Assembly (NCBI GenBank): GCA_016780825.1
Contig: JADHLF010000026.1
Span: 1 to 34,486, forward strand
DNA: 34,486 nucleotides
DNA from: Planktomarina sp.
Lineage (GTDB): Bacteria > Pseudomonadota > Alphaproteobacteria > Rhodobacterales > Rhodobacteraceae
Direction: 5' to 3'
Part shown: piece after piece, positions 25,183-32,377 of the stretch
How positions within the stretch are numbered: position 1 is the stretch's first letter
Layout: each line of letters starts with the position of its first letter
Notes under the pieces: generated by a model
What the model saw: only the letters and a program-made list of their open reading frames with translations
Told to the model about the DNA's origin: nothing
The model's database searches: none
Position numbers and translations under genes: made by a program

Positions 25183-26496
25183 TCACTTCACGCGTTTATT
25201 GTAGAGAATGTCGAGATAGACCGCGAGCACGAGAACCATACCCACCACGATCCGTTGAATGGCGCTGTCAAACCCGATGAGCACCATGCCCGATTGCAAG
25301 CTTTGCATCACCAAAGCCCCCAAAATCGCACCGTAGATTTTACCAACGCCGCCAGCCAGCGAGGTGCCGCCAATCACCGCGGCGGCAATCACATAAAGCT
25401 CGTCAAGCGTGCCCAATGCGTTGGTTGCGGAATTAAGGCGCGCCGAGGCGATGATTGCTGCAATGGCGGTCAATGTGCCCATCAAGGCGAATACTTTAAG
25501 CGTCACCCAGCGGGTATCGATCCCGGCCAAGGCGGCGGCCTCCGGGTTGCCACCGATGGCAAAGACGTAGCGACCAAACCGGGTGCGCGTGACCAAAATG
25601 GTCATGGCAATACCAACTGCAATTAGGATCAAAACCGGAATGGCAAAGCCATGAGAGATAAAGGTGCCTTCAAGGTCTTGCCCGATCTTAGCACCATATT
25701 GGCGCACGATGCCCTTGGGCCAAGGATAAGAGTTCACCAACATCACAGCCCCGATGATCGTGGCCCATCCCACAAGGGCTAATAAGGCCTCGGCCCAAAG
25801 CGGGCGCAGGCGGAAATTGTGCAGCACCCGCGATTTGCGGCCCGAATAGATAATATAAGCCACGCCGATACAGGCCAATATCCCAACAATCCAACTGCCC
25901 GTCGCGCCAACGGCGCCATAAGGACCACCGCCCAGAAGCGCAAACTTGCTGTCCACAGGTGAGATTGTCCGACCACCGGCCGATAAAAACGCCATGCCGC
26001 GCCAGATCATCAATCCGCCCAAAGTCACAATAAAGGCAGGAATTTCACGATAGGCAATCAGCCACCCATGCAGCGCCCCAATCAATGTGCCAACGATCAA
26101 GCCGCAGATCACCGCAATAATCCAGATGGACCAATGACCCAGCCCCACAAGATGCGGCAGCACCTCAACTTGCAAAAGCCCCATGGACATCGCGATGACG
26201 CCAATCATTGATCCCACCGAGAGGTCAATGTTCCGCGTGACGATCACCAACACCATGCCGGTTGCCATGATCCCAATGGACGAGGTTTGCACCGATAGAT
26301 TCCAAAGATTGCGCGGCGTCAAAAAAGCTCCAAAATTATTGAAGATCACACCGTAAAGGTGAAATCCTCCCCAAATCAGTGCCAATGCGCCCAACATGCC
26401 CAGCAGGCGGGTGTCTATCTCAGTGTCGCTCAAAAAGCGCGCCATCAAGCCCTGTGGGCTTTTGGCTGCGGCCTTCGATGTCGAAGTATCAGTCAT
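25183..26496 (-). CDS. xylH: Xylose-type ABC transporter permease
   Basis: This is the integral membrane channel of the sugar ABC importer, BPD_transp_2 (RbsC/XylH) family. The 437-residue product has roughly eleven hydrophobic segments and the family motifs GMVLVIVTRNIDLSVGSM (about 90-107), GRYVFAIGGNPEAAALAGID (about 310-329), and GTSLAGGVGKIYGAILGAL near the end. The extra periplasmic loop in the middle (about 220-280) fits XylH rather than RbsC. The start MTDTSTSKAA at 26496 is selected over a longer frame lacking homology. A stem-loop separates it from the upstream xylF gene, so it is probably made in lower amounts. Confidence 0.93.
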   Translation of the reverse strand: MTDTSTSKAAAKSPQGLMARFLSDTEIDTRLLGMLGALALIWGGFHLYGVIFNNFGAFLTPRNLWNLSVQTSSIGIMATGMVLVIVTRNIDLSVGSMIGVIAMSMGLLQVEVLPHLVGLGHWSIWIIAVICGLIVGTLIGALHGWLIAYREIPAFIVTLGGLMIWRGMAFLSAGGRTISPVDSKFALLGGGPYGAVGATGSWIVGILACIGVAYIIYSGRKSRVLHNFRLRPLWAEALLALVGWATIIGAVMLVNSYPWPKGIVRQYGAKIGQDLEGTFISHGFAIPVLILIAVGIAMTILVTRTRFGRYVFAIGGNPEAAALAGIDTRWVTLKVFALMGTLTAIAAIIASARLNSATNALGTLDELYVIAAAVIGGTSLAGGVGKIYGAILGALVMQSLQSGMVLIGFDSAIQRIVVGMVLVLAVYLDILYNKRVK

Positions 26497-26614
26497 GGGG
26501 GATCCAAAATAGCTATGGGCGCAACTCTGATCAACATGGAGCCAGCGCGCAGACAGAGGTCTGCCAAGGCTACTCGAACATGTCCAAATCAAACGGCCAA
26601 AGAATAAAAGGAAG

Positions 26615-26642
26615 GGCGCCGACCCAAGACTGGATCGGCGCC
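26615..26642 (-). terminator. Intercistronic stem-loop between xylF and xylH
   Basis: Twelve-base arms at 26615-26626 and 26631-26642 pair with a four-base loop and one G-U wobble on the minus-strand RNA. A pyrimidine-rich stretch CTTCCTTTTATTCTTT follows. The position, just after the binding-protein gene of an ABC operon, suggests partial termination or 3' end protection that keeps xylF mRNA more abundant than the downstream genes. Confidence 0.65.
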
Positions 26643-26656
26643 GCAGATCTTAGCGT

Positions 26657-27685
26657 TTAGTTACAGCCGTCAACGCCTGGCAGAGCACCGGCACAGGCCT
26701 GCTCTTTGGTGATGTGACCGCCGTTGATCGCAACGCTCAGGTTGTCGCGTGTCAAAGGTGTTGGATCGAGAAGGATTGCATTGATTGCAATACCTTTTTC
26801 GCCACCGGAGAACTTAGTTGCACCTTCGATGGCATCCATGGATGTACCCGAAGCCAGAGCAGAGGCAATCTCGCCAGCCGCTTTACCCAGATCGCGGGCA
26901 TCTTTCCAAACCGACACAGTTTGCGTGCCGCGTGCCACGCGGTTGATCGCTGCAAGGTCACCGTCTTGACCGCCCACTGGGATCACAAGACCCTGTGCGG
27001 ACAGCGCGGCAACAACACCGCCGGCCATACCGTCATTTTCTGACAGTACCGCATCAACGTTATTGTCATTGGCTGTCAGGATTTGCTCCATGTTTTTCTG
27101 AGCATTTTCTGGCTTCCATCCGTCGGAGAAAGATTCGCCAACGATTTTAATTTTGCCCGCATCAACATCTGCACCGATGACTTCCATCATACCTTGCAGC
27201 AAGAACATCGCGTTTGGATCGCCTGGATCGCCCTTGATGATCGCATAGTTGCCAGTTGGCTGTACCGCTTGCACAGATTTCGCAATGATGCGGCCAACGC
27301 CGATATTGTCGAATGTCAGGTAGAATGTGCGGTCATCTTCGATCAAACGGTCATAGCCGATCACTGGGATGCCTTCGTTTGCAGCGGCTTCAATAGCAGG
27401 TGCAATTGCGTCTTTGTCCCAAGCGTTGATCACCAAAGCGTCGACGCCCTGTGTGATCAGAGCTTCAATGTCGGTCAACTGTTTGGCGGATGATGATTCC
27501 GCATCTGCGGAAACATAGGTGTTGCCAGCCGCTTCAATGGCGGCAACCATTGCTGCTTCGTCAATTTTCCAGCGCTCTTCTTGGAAACTTGCCCAAGACA
27601 CACCGATGGTCATGCCCTCTGCAAAAGCAGCGGACCCTGTAAAACCAGCTGCCGCGACGGCGGCTGCGATGATTAGCTTATTCAT
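26657..27685 (-). CDS. xylF: D-xylose-binding periplasmic protein
   Basis: XylF binds the sugar in the periplasm and delivers it to the XylGH transporter. The 342-residue product has a Sec signal peptide with likely cleavage after AFA (residue 22), then the type I sugar-binding fold: ERWKIDEAAM at about 37-46, VINAWDKDAI, GYDRLIEDDRTFYLTFDN, SFSDGWKPENAQ, LSENDGMAGG and GQDGDLAAINR. The long similarity to E. coli XylF blocks makes xylose the best guess, supported by xylA and xylB downstream. GGGAGGACTACA precedes the ATG. The last segment CAGALPGVDGCN offers a possible disulfide. Expression is likely controlled by the divergent ROK regulator. Confidence 0.95.
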   Translation of the reverse strand: MNKLIIAAAVAAAGFTGSAAFAEGMTIGVSWASFQEERWKIDEAAMVAAIEAAGNTYVSADAESSSAKQLTDIEALITQGVDALVINAWDKDAIAPAIEAAANEGIPVIGYDRLIEDDRTFYLTFDNIGVGRIIAKSVQAVQPTGNYAIIKGDPGDPNAMFLLQGMMEVIGADVDAGKIKIVGESFSDGWKPENAQKNMEQILTANDNNVDAVLSENDGMAGGVVAALSAQGLVIPVGGQDGDLAAINRVARGTQTVSVWKDARDLGKAAGEIASALASGTSMDAIEGATKFSGGEKGIAINAILLDPTPLTRDNLSVAINGGHITKEQACAGALPGVDGCN

Positions 27686-27755
27686 TGTAGTCCTCCCAAA
27701 AATTTAGCCCAATCGAGCAGACGCCAGATCCGAGCCACTTGGACATACTGCGCTA

Positions 27756-27778
27756 TTTAATTCAGTTGTCAAATTAAA
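27756..27778. promoter_or_regulatory. Candidate XylR (ROK) operator in the xylF-regulator intergenic region
   Basis: TTTAATT (27756-27762) and AATTAAA (27772-27778) form exact inverted arms with a nine-base spacer. They lie 71 bases upstream of the xylF start and about 125 bases before the regulator start, in the 218-base divergent gap. The size and symmetry suit a dimeric winged-helix repressor such as a ROK protein. The surrounding sequence is AT-rich, so chance symmetry is possible. No other structured element was seen in the gap. Confidence 0.45.
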
Positions 27779-27903
27779 ATTTACTATTTTTACGCGGCAA
27801 AATGTGTAAAATGGCAAATATCAGCCGGTGCAATTGCAAATAAATACAGGTTTTGCAGCATCGCTGAGATAATTCGGCAGCCTATAGTTCAAAGGGTGAA
27901 TTT

Positions 27904-29178
27904 ATGTTTGAGGATGGGTTTCATTCAGAAATCGAATCAGCTGCGCTGGCCACCGGATATGGGCCGATTCTGCGCACCTCGGCGCGCGAATCCTTCTCGC
28001 TGCGTCAACAGATCTTTGAACAGGTCCGCGCCAGTGGTCGTATTGCGCGGGCCACCATCGCCCGAAGCCTCAATGTCAGCCCGGGCTCTGTCACCGCACT
28101 GACTGCTGAATTAATCTCTGATGGTTTCTTGCGAGAGGTCGAAGGCGCGGCACGCGAAACCAGCCGGGGCCGCCCGCCGGTCGCTTTGGAGGTGGTGCCT
28201 GAAGCGCTGCGCGTGGTTGGGGTGAAACTCTCTGACGAAACCCATACGGCGGTCTTGACCGATCTGGCCGGCAATCTTCTGGCCAGCGCTGCCCTCGGCA
28301 GCAACACCGACAAGAAGACCGCAGCAGACCTGCTGAAAGACACAGAAAATCTAATGACCCAGCTGTGCACCTCGGCCGAGATCCCCATGGATACGATTTC
28401 CGCCATTGGCGTCGGGATTGCTGGGATCGTGGATTTTGAATCGGGCATGGTCGCCTGGTCTCCCTTGCTCAAAAACGCCGATGTGCCGCTGGGTCAGATC
28501 TTTGCTGATCATTTCGAAACTCCGGTGCGCATCGACAATGACGCCAATGTCCTGACCCTTGCGGAATTATGGTTTGGCGCGGGACGCGCGTTGAGCAACT
28601 TCGTTGTGGTGACGGTTGAGAATGGCGTCGGCATGGGCTTTGTCAGCGACAACCAATTGTTTCGCGGTGCCCATGGTATGGGGTTGGAACTGGGTCACAC
28701 GAAAGTGCAGCTTGATGGCGCGCTGTGCCGATGCGGTCAACGCGGCTGTTTAGAGGCCTATTTGGCCGACTACGCCCTCGCCCGCGAGGCTTCCACCATC
28801 TTCGGATTGTCGCCAGAAACGCCACATAACCTGCCCGACGCGCTCAAATCGCTCTACGAAAAAGCCGCCAGCAGTGATCCGCAAATTCGCACCATTTTCA
28901 AGCGTGCAGGTCGATATCTCGCGGTGGCTTTATCAAATATTATCCACTTGTTAGATCCCGAATTGATTATTCTATCGGGCCAATTGATGCGCTATGATTT
29001 CCTCAATGCCAAGGAGATGCAGGCCGAAATGCGCGCGCTGGCACTCTATCACAGCCGCCATGAGACGCGGGTTGAGGTGCAAACTTGGGGAGATATGGTT
29101 TGGGCCCGCGGCGCAACGGCTCTTGCTTTGACCGAATTGACCCGCACTGTCATTGTCGAAGGGCGCCAAAAACTGTGA
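27904..29178 (+). CDS. xylR: ROK-family transcriptional regulator (XylR-like)
   Basis: A 424-residue regulator has an N-terminal winged-helix domain (about 32-95, with TIARSLNVSPGSVTALTAEL as the helix-turn-helix) and a C-terminal ROK sugar-binding domain containing VTVENGVGMGF, LELGHT and the zinc motif CRCGQRGCLEAY (Cys275, Cys277, Cys282). Fusion to a DNA-binding domain marks it as a repressor rather than a sugar kinase. Divergence from xylF makes it the likely xylose-responsive regulator of xylFHGBA, by analogy with XylR of other bacteria. GGGTGA precedes the ATG. Its stop overlaps the start of the next gene as GTGA, an unusual partner for a regulator. Confidence 0.9.
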   Translation: MFEDGFHSEIESAALATGYGPILRTSARESFSLRQQIFEQVRASGRIARATIARSLNVSPGSVTALTAELISDGFLREVEGAARETSRGRPPVALEVVPEALRVVGVKLSDETHTAVLTDLAGNLLASAALGSNTDKKTAADLLKDTENLMTQLCTSAEIPMDTISAIGVGIAGIVDFESGMVAWSPLLKNADVPLGQIFADHFETPVRIDNDANVLTLAELWFGAGRALSNFVVVTVENGVGMGFVSDNQLFRGAHGMGLELGHTKVQLDGALCRCGQRGCLEAYLADYALAREASTIFGLSPETPHNLPDALKSLYEKAASSDPQIRTIFKRAGRYLAVALSNIIHLLDPELIILSGQLMRYDFLNAKEMQAEMRALALYHSRHETRVEVQTWGDMVWARGATALALTELTRTVIVEGRQKL

Positions 29179-30644
29179 AATCTCTTTGGGTAATCTTATC
29201 TTGTCTCGCCGGAATTGGACAGGCCGAGCCGCTGTTTCGCGACCTCTCAAATCGCCTGCCTGAGCACCGCTATTTGGGGGGGTGGAACCATTTTGTCGGT
29301 GGCGGTGTGACCGTCATGGACTGCAATGGCGACGCGCTGCCCGACATCTTCGCCGCCGGCGGCACGGGGCCAGCCGGCCTATTTGTCAATCAAGGCAATT
29401 TCACCTTCGCCGCTCACCCCTTGCCCGACATCCGCGCCACCACAGGCTCCTATCCCATCGACATCAATGCCGATGGCTTCATGGATCTCTTCGTGCTGCG
29501 CATTGGGCAAAACATGATCTTAAAGGGTGGCCCAGACTGCAGCTTTACCCAGGCCACCACCGATTTTCCCCTCCTGCCCGCCGCCGATCAATGGTCGACC
29601 GCCTTTAGCGCCTGGTGGGTGGATGACGGGCGCCCGCATATGGCCGTGGGAAACTATGTGGATTTAAAAAACCCCGAGGGACCGTTTTTCGCCTGTGACA
29701 GCCATGAAATTCTCACACCACTTGCAGATGGGTATCACTCCGCCCCGCTGGAGCCAGGATTTTGCAGCCTCTCCATGTTGGCCACGAAAGATGCCAGCGG
29801 CGCGCGGCGCCTGCGCATCTCAAATGACCGGCAATACTATGTGCGCGGCGGATATGAGCAAATGTGGGATCTCACCGAGGGCCGGTTTCTGGAGGCCTCA
29901 GACGGTTGGGAAAAAATCTCTATCTGGGGTATGGGCATTGCCAGCCGCGACATCACCGGCGATGGGCGCGAAGAGGTCATGCTCACCTCCATGGGCGATC
30001 AGCTGATGCAAATCGCCCAGCCCGACGGCACCTATACCGCCGCTCCGTTTTCCATCGGAACCTATGCGCATCGCCCCTATTTCGGCGACGATGGGCGCCC
30101 GTCAACGGGCTGGCATGCGCAATTTGGCGATATGGACAATGACGGGCGGGCCGATCTGTTCATCTCCAAAGGCAATGTCGATCAAATGCCGTCCAATGCG
30201 ATCAAAGATCCCAATAATCTTTTGATGCAGCAAGCGGATGGGACCTTTCGGGAAATGGGCCAAACTGCCGGTTTGGCCAGTACAGAACGCGGGCGCGGGG
30301 CTGCATTGGCAGATTTCGATGGTGATGGCCGGCTGGATGTATTGGTGCTGAACCGCCGCGCGCCAATGCAAATTTACCGCAACGAAACCCCAGATGCCGG
30401 CCATTGGCTGGCGGTGTCGCTCCTGCAACCGGGCGGCAATCGCCATGCGATCGGCGCAAGTGTCACCGTCAACGGCGATATGCAGCGCGCGATCATCGGG
30501 GGCGGTCATGCGGGCGGACAAGCCACTCCGCTGCATTTCGGCCTTGGCACCGCGACCCAGGCCGAGATCACCGTCGAATGGCCCAGCGGGCACATCACCC
30601 ATCACAAAGCTGTGGCCAATCAAAGCGTCACGCTCAGCCCTTAG
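29175..30644 (+). CDS. Secreted FG-GAP/VCBS repeat protein, CRTAC1 family with ASPIC/UnbV end
   Basis: This is a 489-residue exported protein. The start is a GTG overlapping the regulator stop (GTGA). It gives a signal peptide KSLWVILSCLAGIGQA with likely cleavage near residue 17. Five calcium-binding-like DxDxDG motifs of FG-GAP beta-propeller blades occur near residues 49, 96, 259, 319 and 380. The last about 70 residues (AIGASVTVNG to VTLSP) match the ASPIC/UnbV domain. The family is found in marine bacteria and its molecular role is not established. A neighbouring di-haem peroxidase gene (32378-33733) points toward it, and the two were probably adjacent before the island between them was inserted (inference). 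Confidence 0.88.
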   Translation: MKSLWVILSCLAGIGQAEPLFRDLSNRLPEHRYLGGWNHFVGGGVTVMDCNGDALPDIFAAGGTGPAGLFVNQGNFTFAAHPLPDIRATTGSYPIDINADGFMDLFVLRIGQNMILKGGPDCSFTQATTDFPLLPAADQWSTAFSAWWVDDGRPHMAVGNYVDLKNPEGPFFACDSHEILTPLADGYHSAPLEPGFCSLSMLATKDASGARRLRISNDRQYYVRGGYEQMWDLTEGRFLEASDGWEKISIWGMGIASRDITGDGREEVMLTSMGDQLMQIAQPDGTYTAAPFSIGTYAHRPYFGDDGRPSTGWHAQFGDMDNDGRADLFISKGNVDQMPSNAIKDPNNLLMQQADGTFREMGQTAGLASTERGRGAALADFDGDGRLDVLVLNRRAPMQIYRNETPDAGHWLAVSLLQPGGNRHAIGASVTVNGDMQRAIIGGGHAGGQATPLHFGLGTATQAEITVEWPSGHITHHKAVANQSVTLSP

Positions 30645-30787
30645 CATTCTGTGACCCAAAGGATCGCGGGCGCTGCCAAGCCAAAATACCGCCATGAGAT
30701 GCCACCCCTTAGGAGCCATCACCAACTTTTCGCTATTTCTCTCTATCGTTGGGGTCAAATCGACATTATTTAAGACATCTGCATAAC

Positions 30788-30976
30788 GCCATTTCAACAT
30801 GAAATGAGGGCAGCGCCGGCCTGGGCGGGCGCCTGTGAGCGGTGGTGAAATCCCTGCAGAATTTGAGCAGTCACCATAGGTACCAGCATGCCCAGATGGT
30901 GAATGCGCCTGCCGGGGGGGCAGGCAGGCGCAGCCCGGTGTTGCCACCGGGCACAGTGTTTTGGCTTGGCGGCTGG
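30788..30976 (+). repeat. Left inverted repeat of the hydrolase island (with 92-bp extra segment)
   Basis: Two blocks match the right repeat in reverse complement. Block 30788-30817 is identical over 30 bases to the complement of 32331-32360. Block 30905-30976 matches the complement of 32265-32335 with about five substitutions and one G-run indel. Internal hairpins are CATTTCA/TGAAATG (30790-30806), GCCTGCC/GGCAGGC (30907-30925) and GCCCGGTG/CACCGGGC (30933-30952) with a TTGC loop. Read from the flanking CRTAC1 gene, the hairpins come in the same order as those read from the peroxidase gene on the other side. Confidence 0.9.
30818..30909. other. 92-bp segment present only in the left repeat, flanked by GCGCC
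   Basis: The left arm has these 92 bases where the right arm runs straight from one block to the next. GCGCC occurs at both junctions (30813-30817 and 30905-30909), and one copy remains in the right arm. It contains TGGTGA/TCACCA and CTGC/GCAG inverted words that could fold. Either a small insertion duplicated five bases, or the right copy lost the segment by slippage between the GCGCC words. Confidence 0.55.
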
Positions 30977-31135
30977 GGTATGCAGAGGTCTTTATTTATG
31001 AATGGGCAGTTCAAGAAACGCTGGTTTGTCATACGGCGGCGGCACTGAATTCACACGGCAATTTTGTCTGTTTACGGCATCTGGAAATCAACCTATACAT
31101 TTTGGCCATTAGATTGAATACTCAGACGGTTTTCC

Positions 31136-31225
31136 ATGCTCATTGGCTTTGCACGCGTATCGACCGAAGATCAGAGCTTGGCTGTGCAGCATGATGCATT
31201 GCGCAGGGCGGGGCTGCCGATATGA
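31136..31225 (+). pseudogene. Serine recombinase (resolvase) N-terminal fragment
   Basis: Twenty-nine codons read MLIGFARVSTEDQSLAVQHD followed by ALRRAGLPI and a stop. The start is the highly conserved N-terminus of Tn3/Hin-type serine recombinases, with the nucleophile Ser in ARVSTEDQ (Ser9). Homology ends after RRAG and the rest of the catalytic and DNA-binding domains is absent. The stop overlaps the hydrolase ATG as ATGA, so the fragment now acts as a leader whose expression signals may drive the hydrolase. It cannot recombine DNA. Confidence 0.85.
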
Positions 31226-32229
31226 GGTTTTTGCTTGTTGCAGTCCTGATGGTGCTGACCTGTGGCACTGCTCAGGCAGAAGAATACAATATCGGCGTGC
31301 GCCGCATCACCACAGAAGTTGCAGGTATCGAGGCACCGGTTCGGGTTTTCTACCCGACGCATGAGAGCGAAGCTGAAACAAGGTTCGGACCGTGGGAACT
31401 CTCGGTTGCCAGAAATTCCGCGCCTGCGTCAGGCCACTTTCCATTAATTGCGATCTCGCATGGCCTTAGCGGAAACGATTGGAACCATCACCTGTTGGCA
31501 AGTCGCCTGGTGAAAGCTGGCTTTGTTGTTGCAGCGGTTCGACACCCTGATGATCTTCTGCGGGTTGGGCAACCAGAGATCACAGTTCTCAGACCTCGTG
31601 AATTGACAGCTGCAATAGATGCTGTGCTGACAGACAGTCGCTTTGGCCCAATAGTCGATGCCGAGAGAATAGGTGCATTCGGGTTCTCTTTGGGCGGGTT
31701 CACAGTTCTTGTCGTTGCTGGCGGGCGCATCGAGTACGAAAAAATTGCCCGGCATTGTTCGAACGCTGAGAAAGATCCCGAATATTGTATTGGCGAAGAG
31801 GGCGGTGAGCCGTTGCCAATGTGGTTGCGAGCGCGCCGCTTGATTTATTCAATCCCCCAAGTAGATTTGACCGAGGATGTGCTTGATCCACGGATTGATG
31901 CTGTCGTTGCCGCCGCGCCGGTTGGCTTGCCGTTCAACGATATGTCCCGCGTTCAAATGCCCGTACTGTTGTATAGAGCTGGTTCCGATCATGCCCTTCG
32001 CGCCCCGTACCACGCCGAAAATGTTCACAAACTTCTCCCTGATGCTCACCGCTACGAGGTGATTGGCAACTTGCATCACTATGCATTCCTGTCACCCTTC
32101 CCCGACAGCATTACCGCCGAAGTTGGTGAGCCAGCGCAAGATCCAAGCGGATTTGACAGGAGTTTGTTTCTTGATGAAATCAACGATGAAATCGTCGATT
32201 TCTTTCGCGAAAATCTCATTCGCAAGTAA
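31222..32229 (+). CDS. Secreted alpha/beta hydrolase (predicted dienelactone-hydrolase-like)
   Basis: A 335-residue protein has a clear Sec signal peptide (MRFLLVAVLMVLTCGTAQA, cleavage near residue 19). The alpha/beta-hydrolase features are an oxyanion segment ISHGLSGNDW (about 78-87), nucleophile elbow GFSLGG with Ser156, acid Asp256 in AGSDHAL and His285/286 in LHHYAF. Two cysteines (179 and 189) in the cap could form a disulfide. It resembles the predicted dienelactone hydrolases (COG4188-type). The substrate, ester or lactone, is unknown. It overlaps the resolvase fragment by four bases and is the only intact gene of the inverted-repeat island, so it is probably acquired cargo. Confidence 0.88.
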   Translation: MRFLLVAVLMVLTCGTAQAEEYNIGVRRITTEVAGIEAPVRVFYPTHESEAETRFGPWELSVARNSAPASGHFPLIAISHGLSGNDWNHHLLASRLVKAGFVVAAVRHPDDLLRVGQPEITVLRPRELTAAIDAVLTDSRFGPIVDAERIGAFGFSLGGFTVLVVAGGRIEYEKIARHCSNAEKDPEYCIGEEGGEPLPMWLRARRLIYSIPQVDLTEDVLDPRIDAVVAAAPVGLPFNDMSRVQMPVLLYRAGSDHALRAPYHAENVHKLLPDAHRYEVIGNLHHYAFLSPFPDSITAEVGEPAQDPSGFDRSLFLDEINDEIVDFFRENLIRK

Positions 32230-32264
32230 CGTGGTTTGGCCCGGATAATTGCGGTCGCGATAAG

Positions 32265-32360
32265 CCAACCGCCAAGCCAAAACACTTTGCCCGGCGGCAA
32301 CACCGGGCTGCGCCAGCCTGCCCCCCGGCAGGCGCTGCCCTCATTTCATGTTGAAATGGC
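32265..32360 (-). repeat. Right inverted repeat of the hydrolase island
   Basis: Reverse-complement partner of 30788-30976 without the 92-base segment. It ends 17 bases before the complement of the peroxidase stop codon and starts 35 bases after the hydrolase stop. Hairpins: CATTTCA/TGAAATG type at 32342-32358, GGCAGGC-like arms in 32316-32333, and GCCCGG/CCGGGC arms at 32289-32308, where one substitution gives a G-U wobble only in the minus-strand RNA. It may serve as the 3' end structure of the peroxidase transcript. Confidence 0.9.
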
Positions 32361-32377
32361 CCTGTCAGAGGTCTTCT

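Larger units (their letters stand above)
30645..31135. other. Gene-free stretch between CRTAC1 gene and resolvase fragment
   Basis: No convincing gene was found in these 491 bases. They hold 143 bases of ordinary spacer, the left inverted repeat (30788-30976) and 159 bases of AT-richer sequence before the resolvase fragment, which should contain its former promoter. A piece reading GCGCTGCCAAGCCAAAA at about 30672-30688 shares words with the inverted repeats, in the orientation of the right copy, and may be a remnant. Confidence 0.5.
30788..32360. mobile_element. Inverted-repeat-bounded island carrying resolvase fragment and hydrolase
   Basis: The segment is delimited by the two repeats and contains only the resolvase remnant and the hydrolase. 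A sampled 60-base line inside (31441-31500) has 30 G/C, against 45 in one from the neighbouring peroxidase gene (32761-32820). That suggests foreign origin, but samples this small prove little. No transposase, no recognisable insertion-sequence ends and no target duplication are visible directly outside (ATAAC left, CCTGT right). It may be a decayed transposon or a recombination product between two copies of a hairpin repeat. Confidence 0.5.

Noticed and set aside
30751..30775. GGGGTC...TTTAAG resembling a Tn3-family terminal repeat
   Set aside because: Only the ends resemble the 38-base Tn3 repeat, the length is wrong, and no partner copy exists on the other side of the island.
32230..32360. 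Possible integron attC site in the hairpin repeat
   Set aside because: No RYYYAAC/GTTRRRY core pair fits the arms, and there is no integrase or cassette array.
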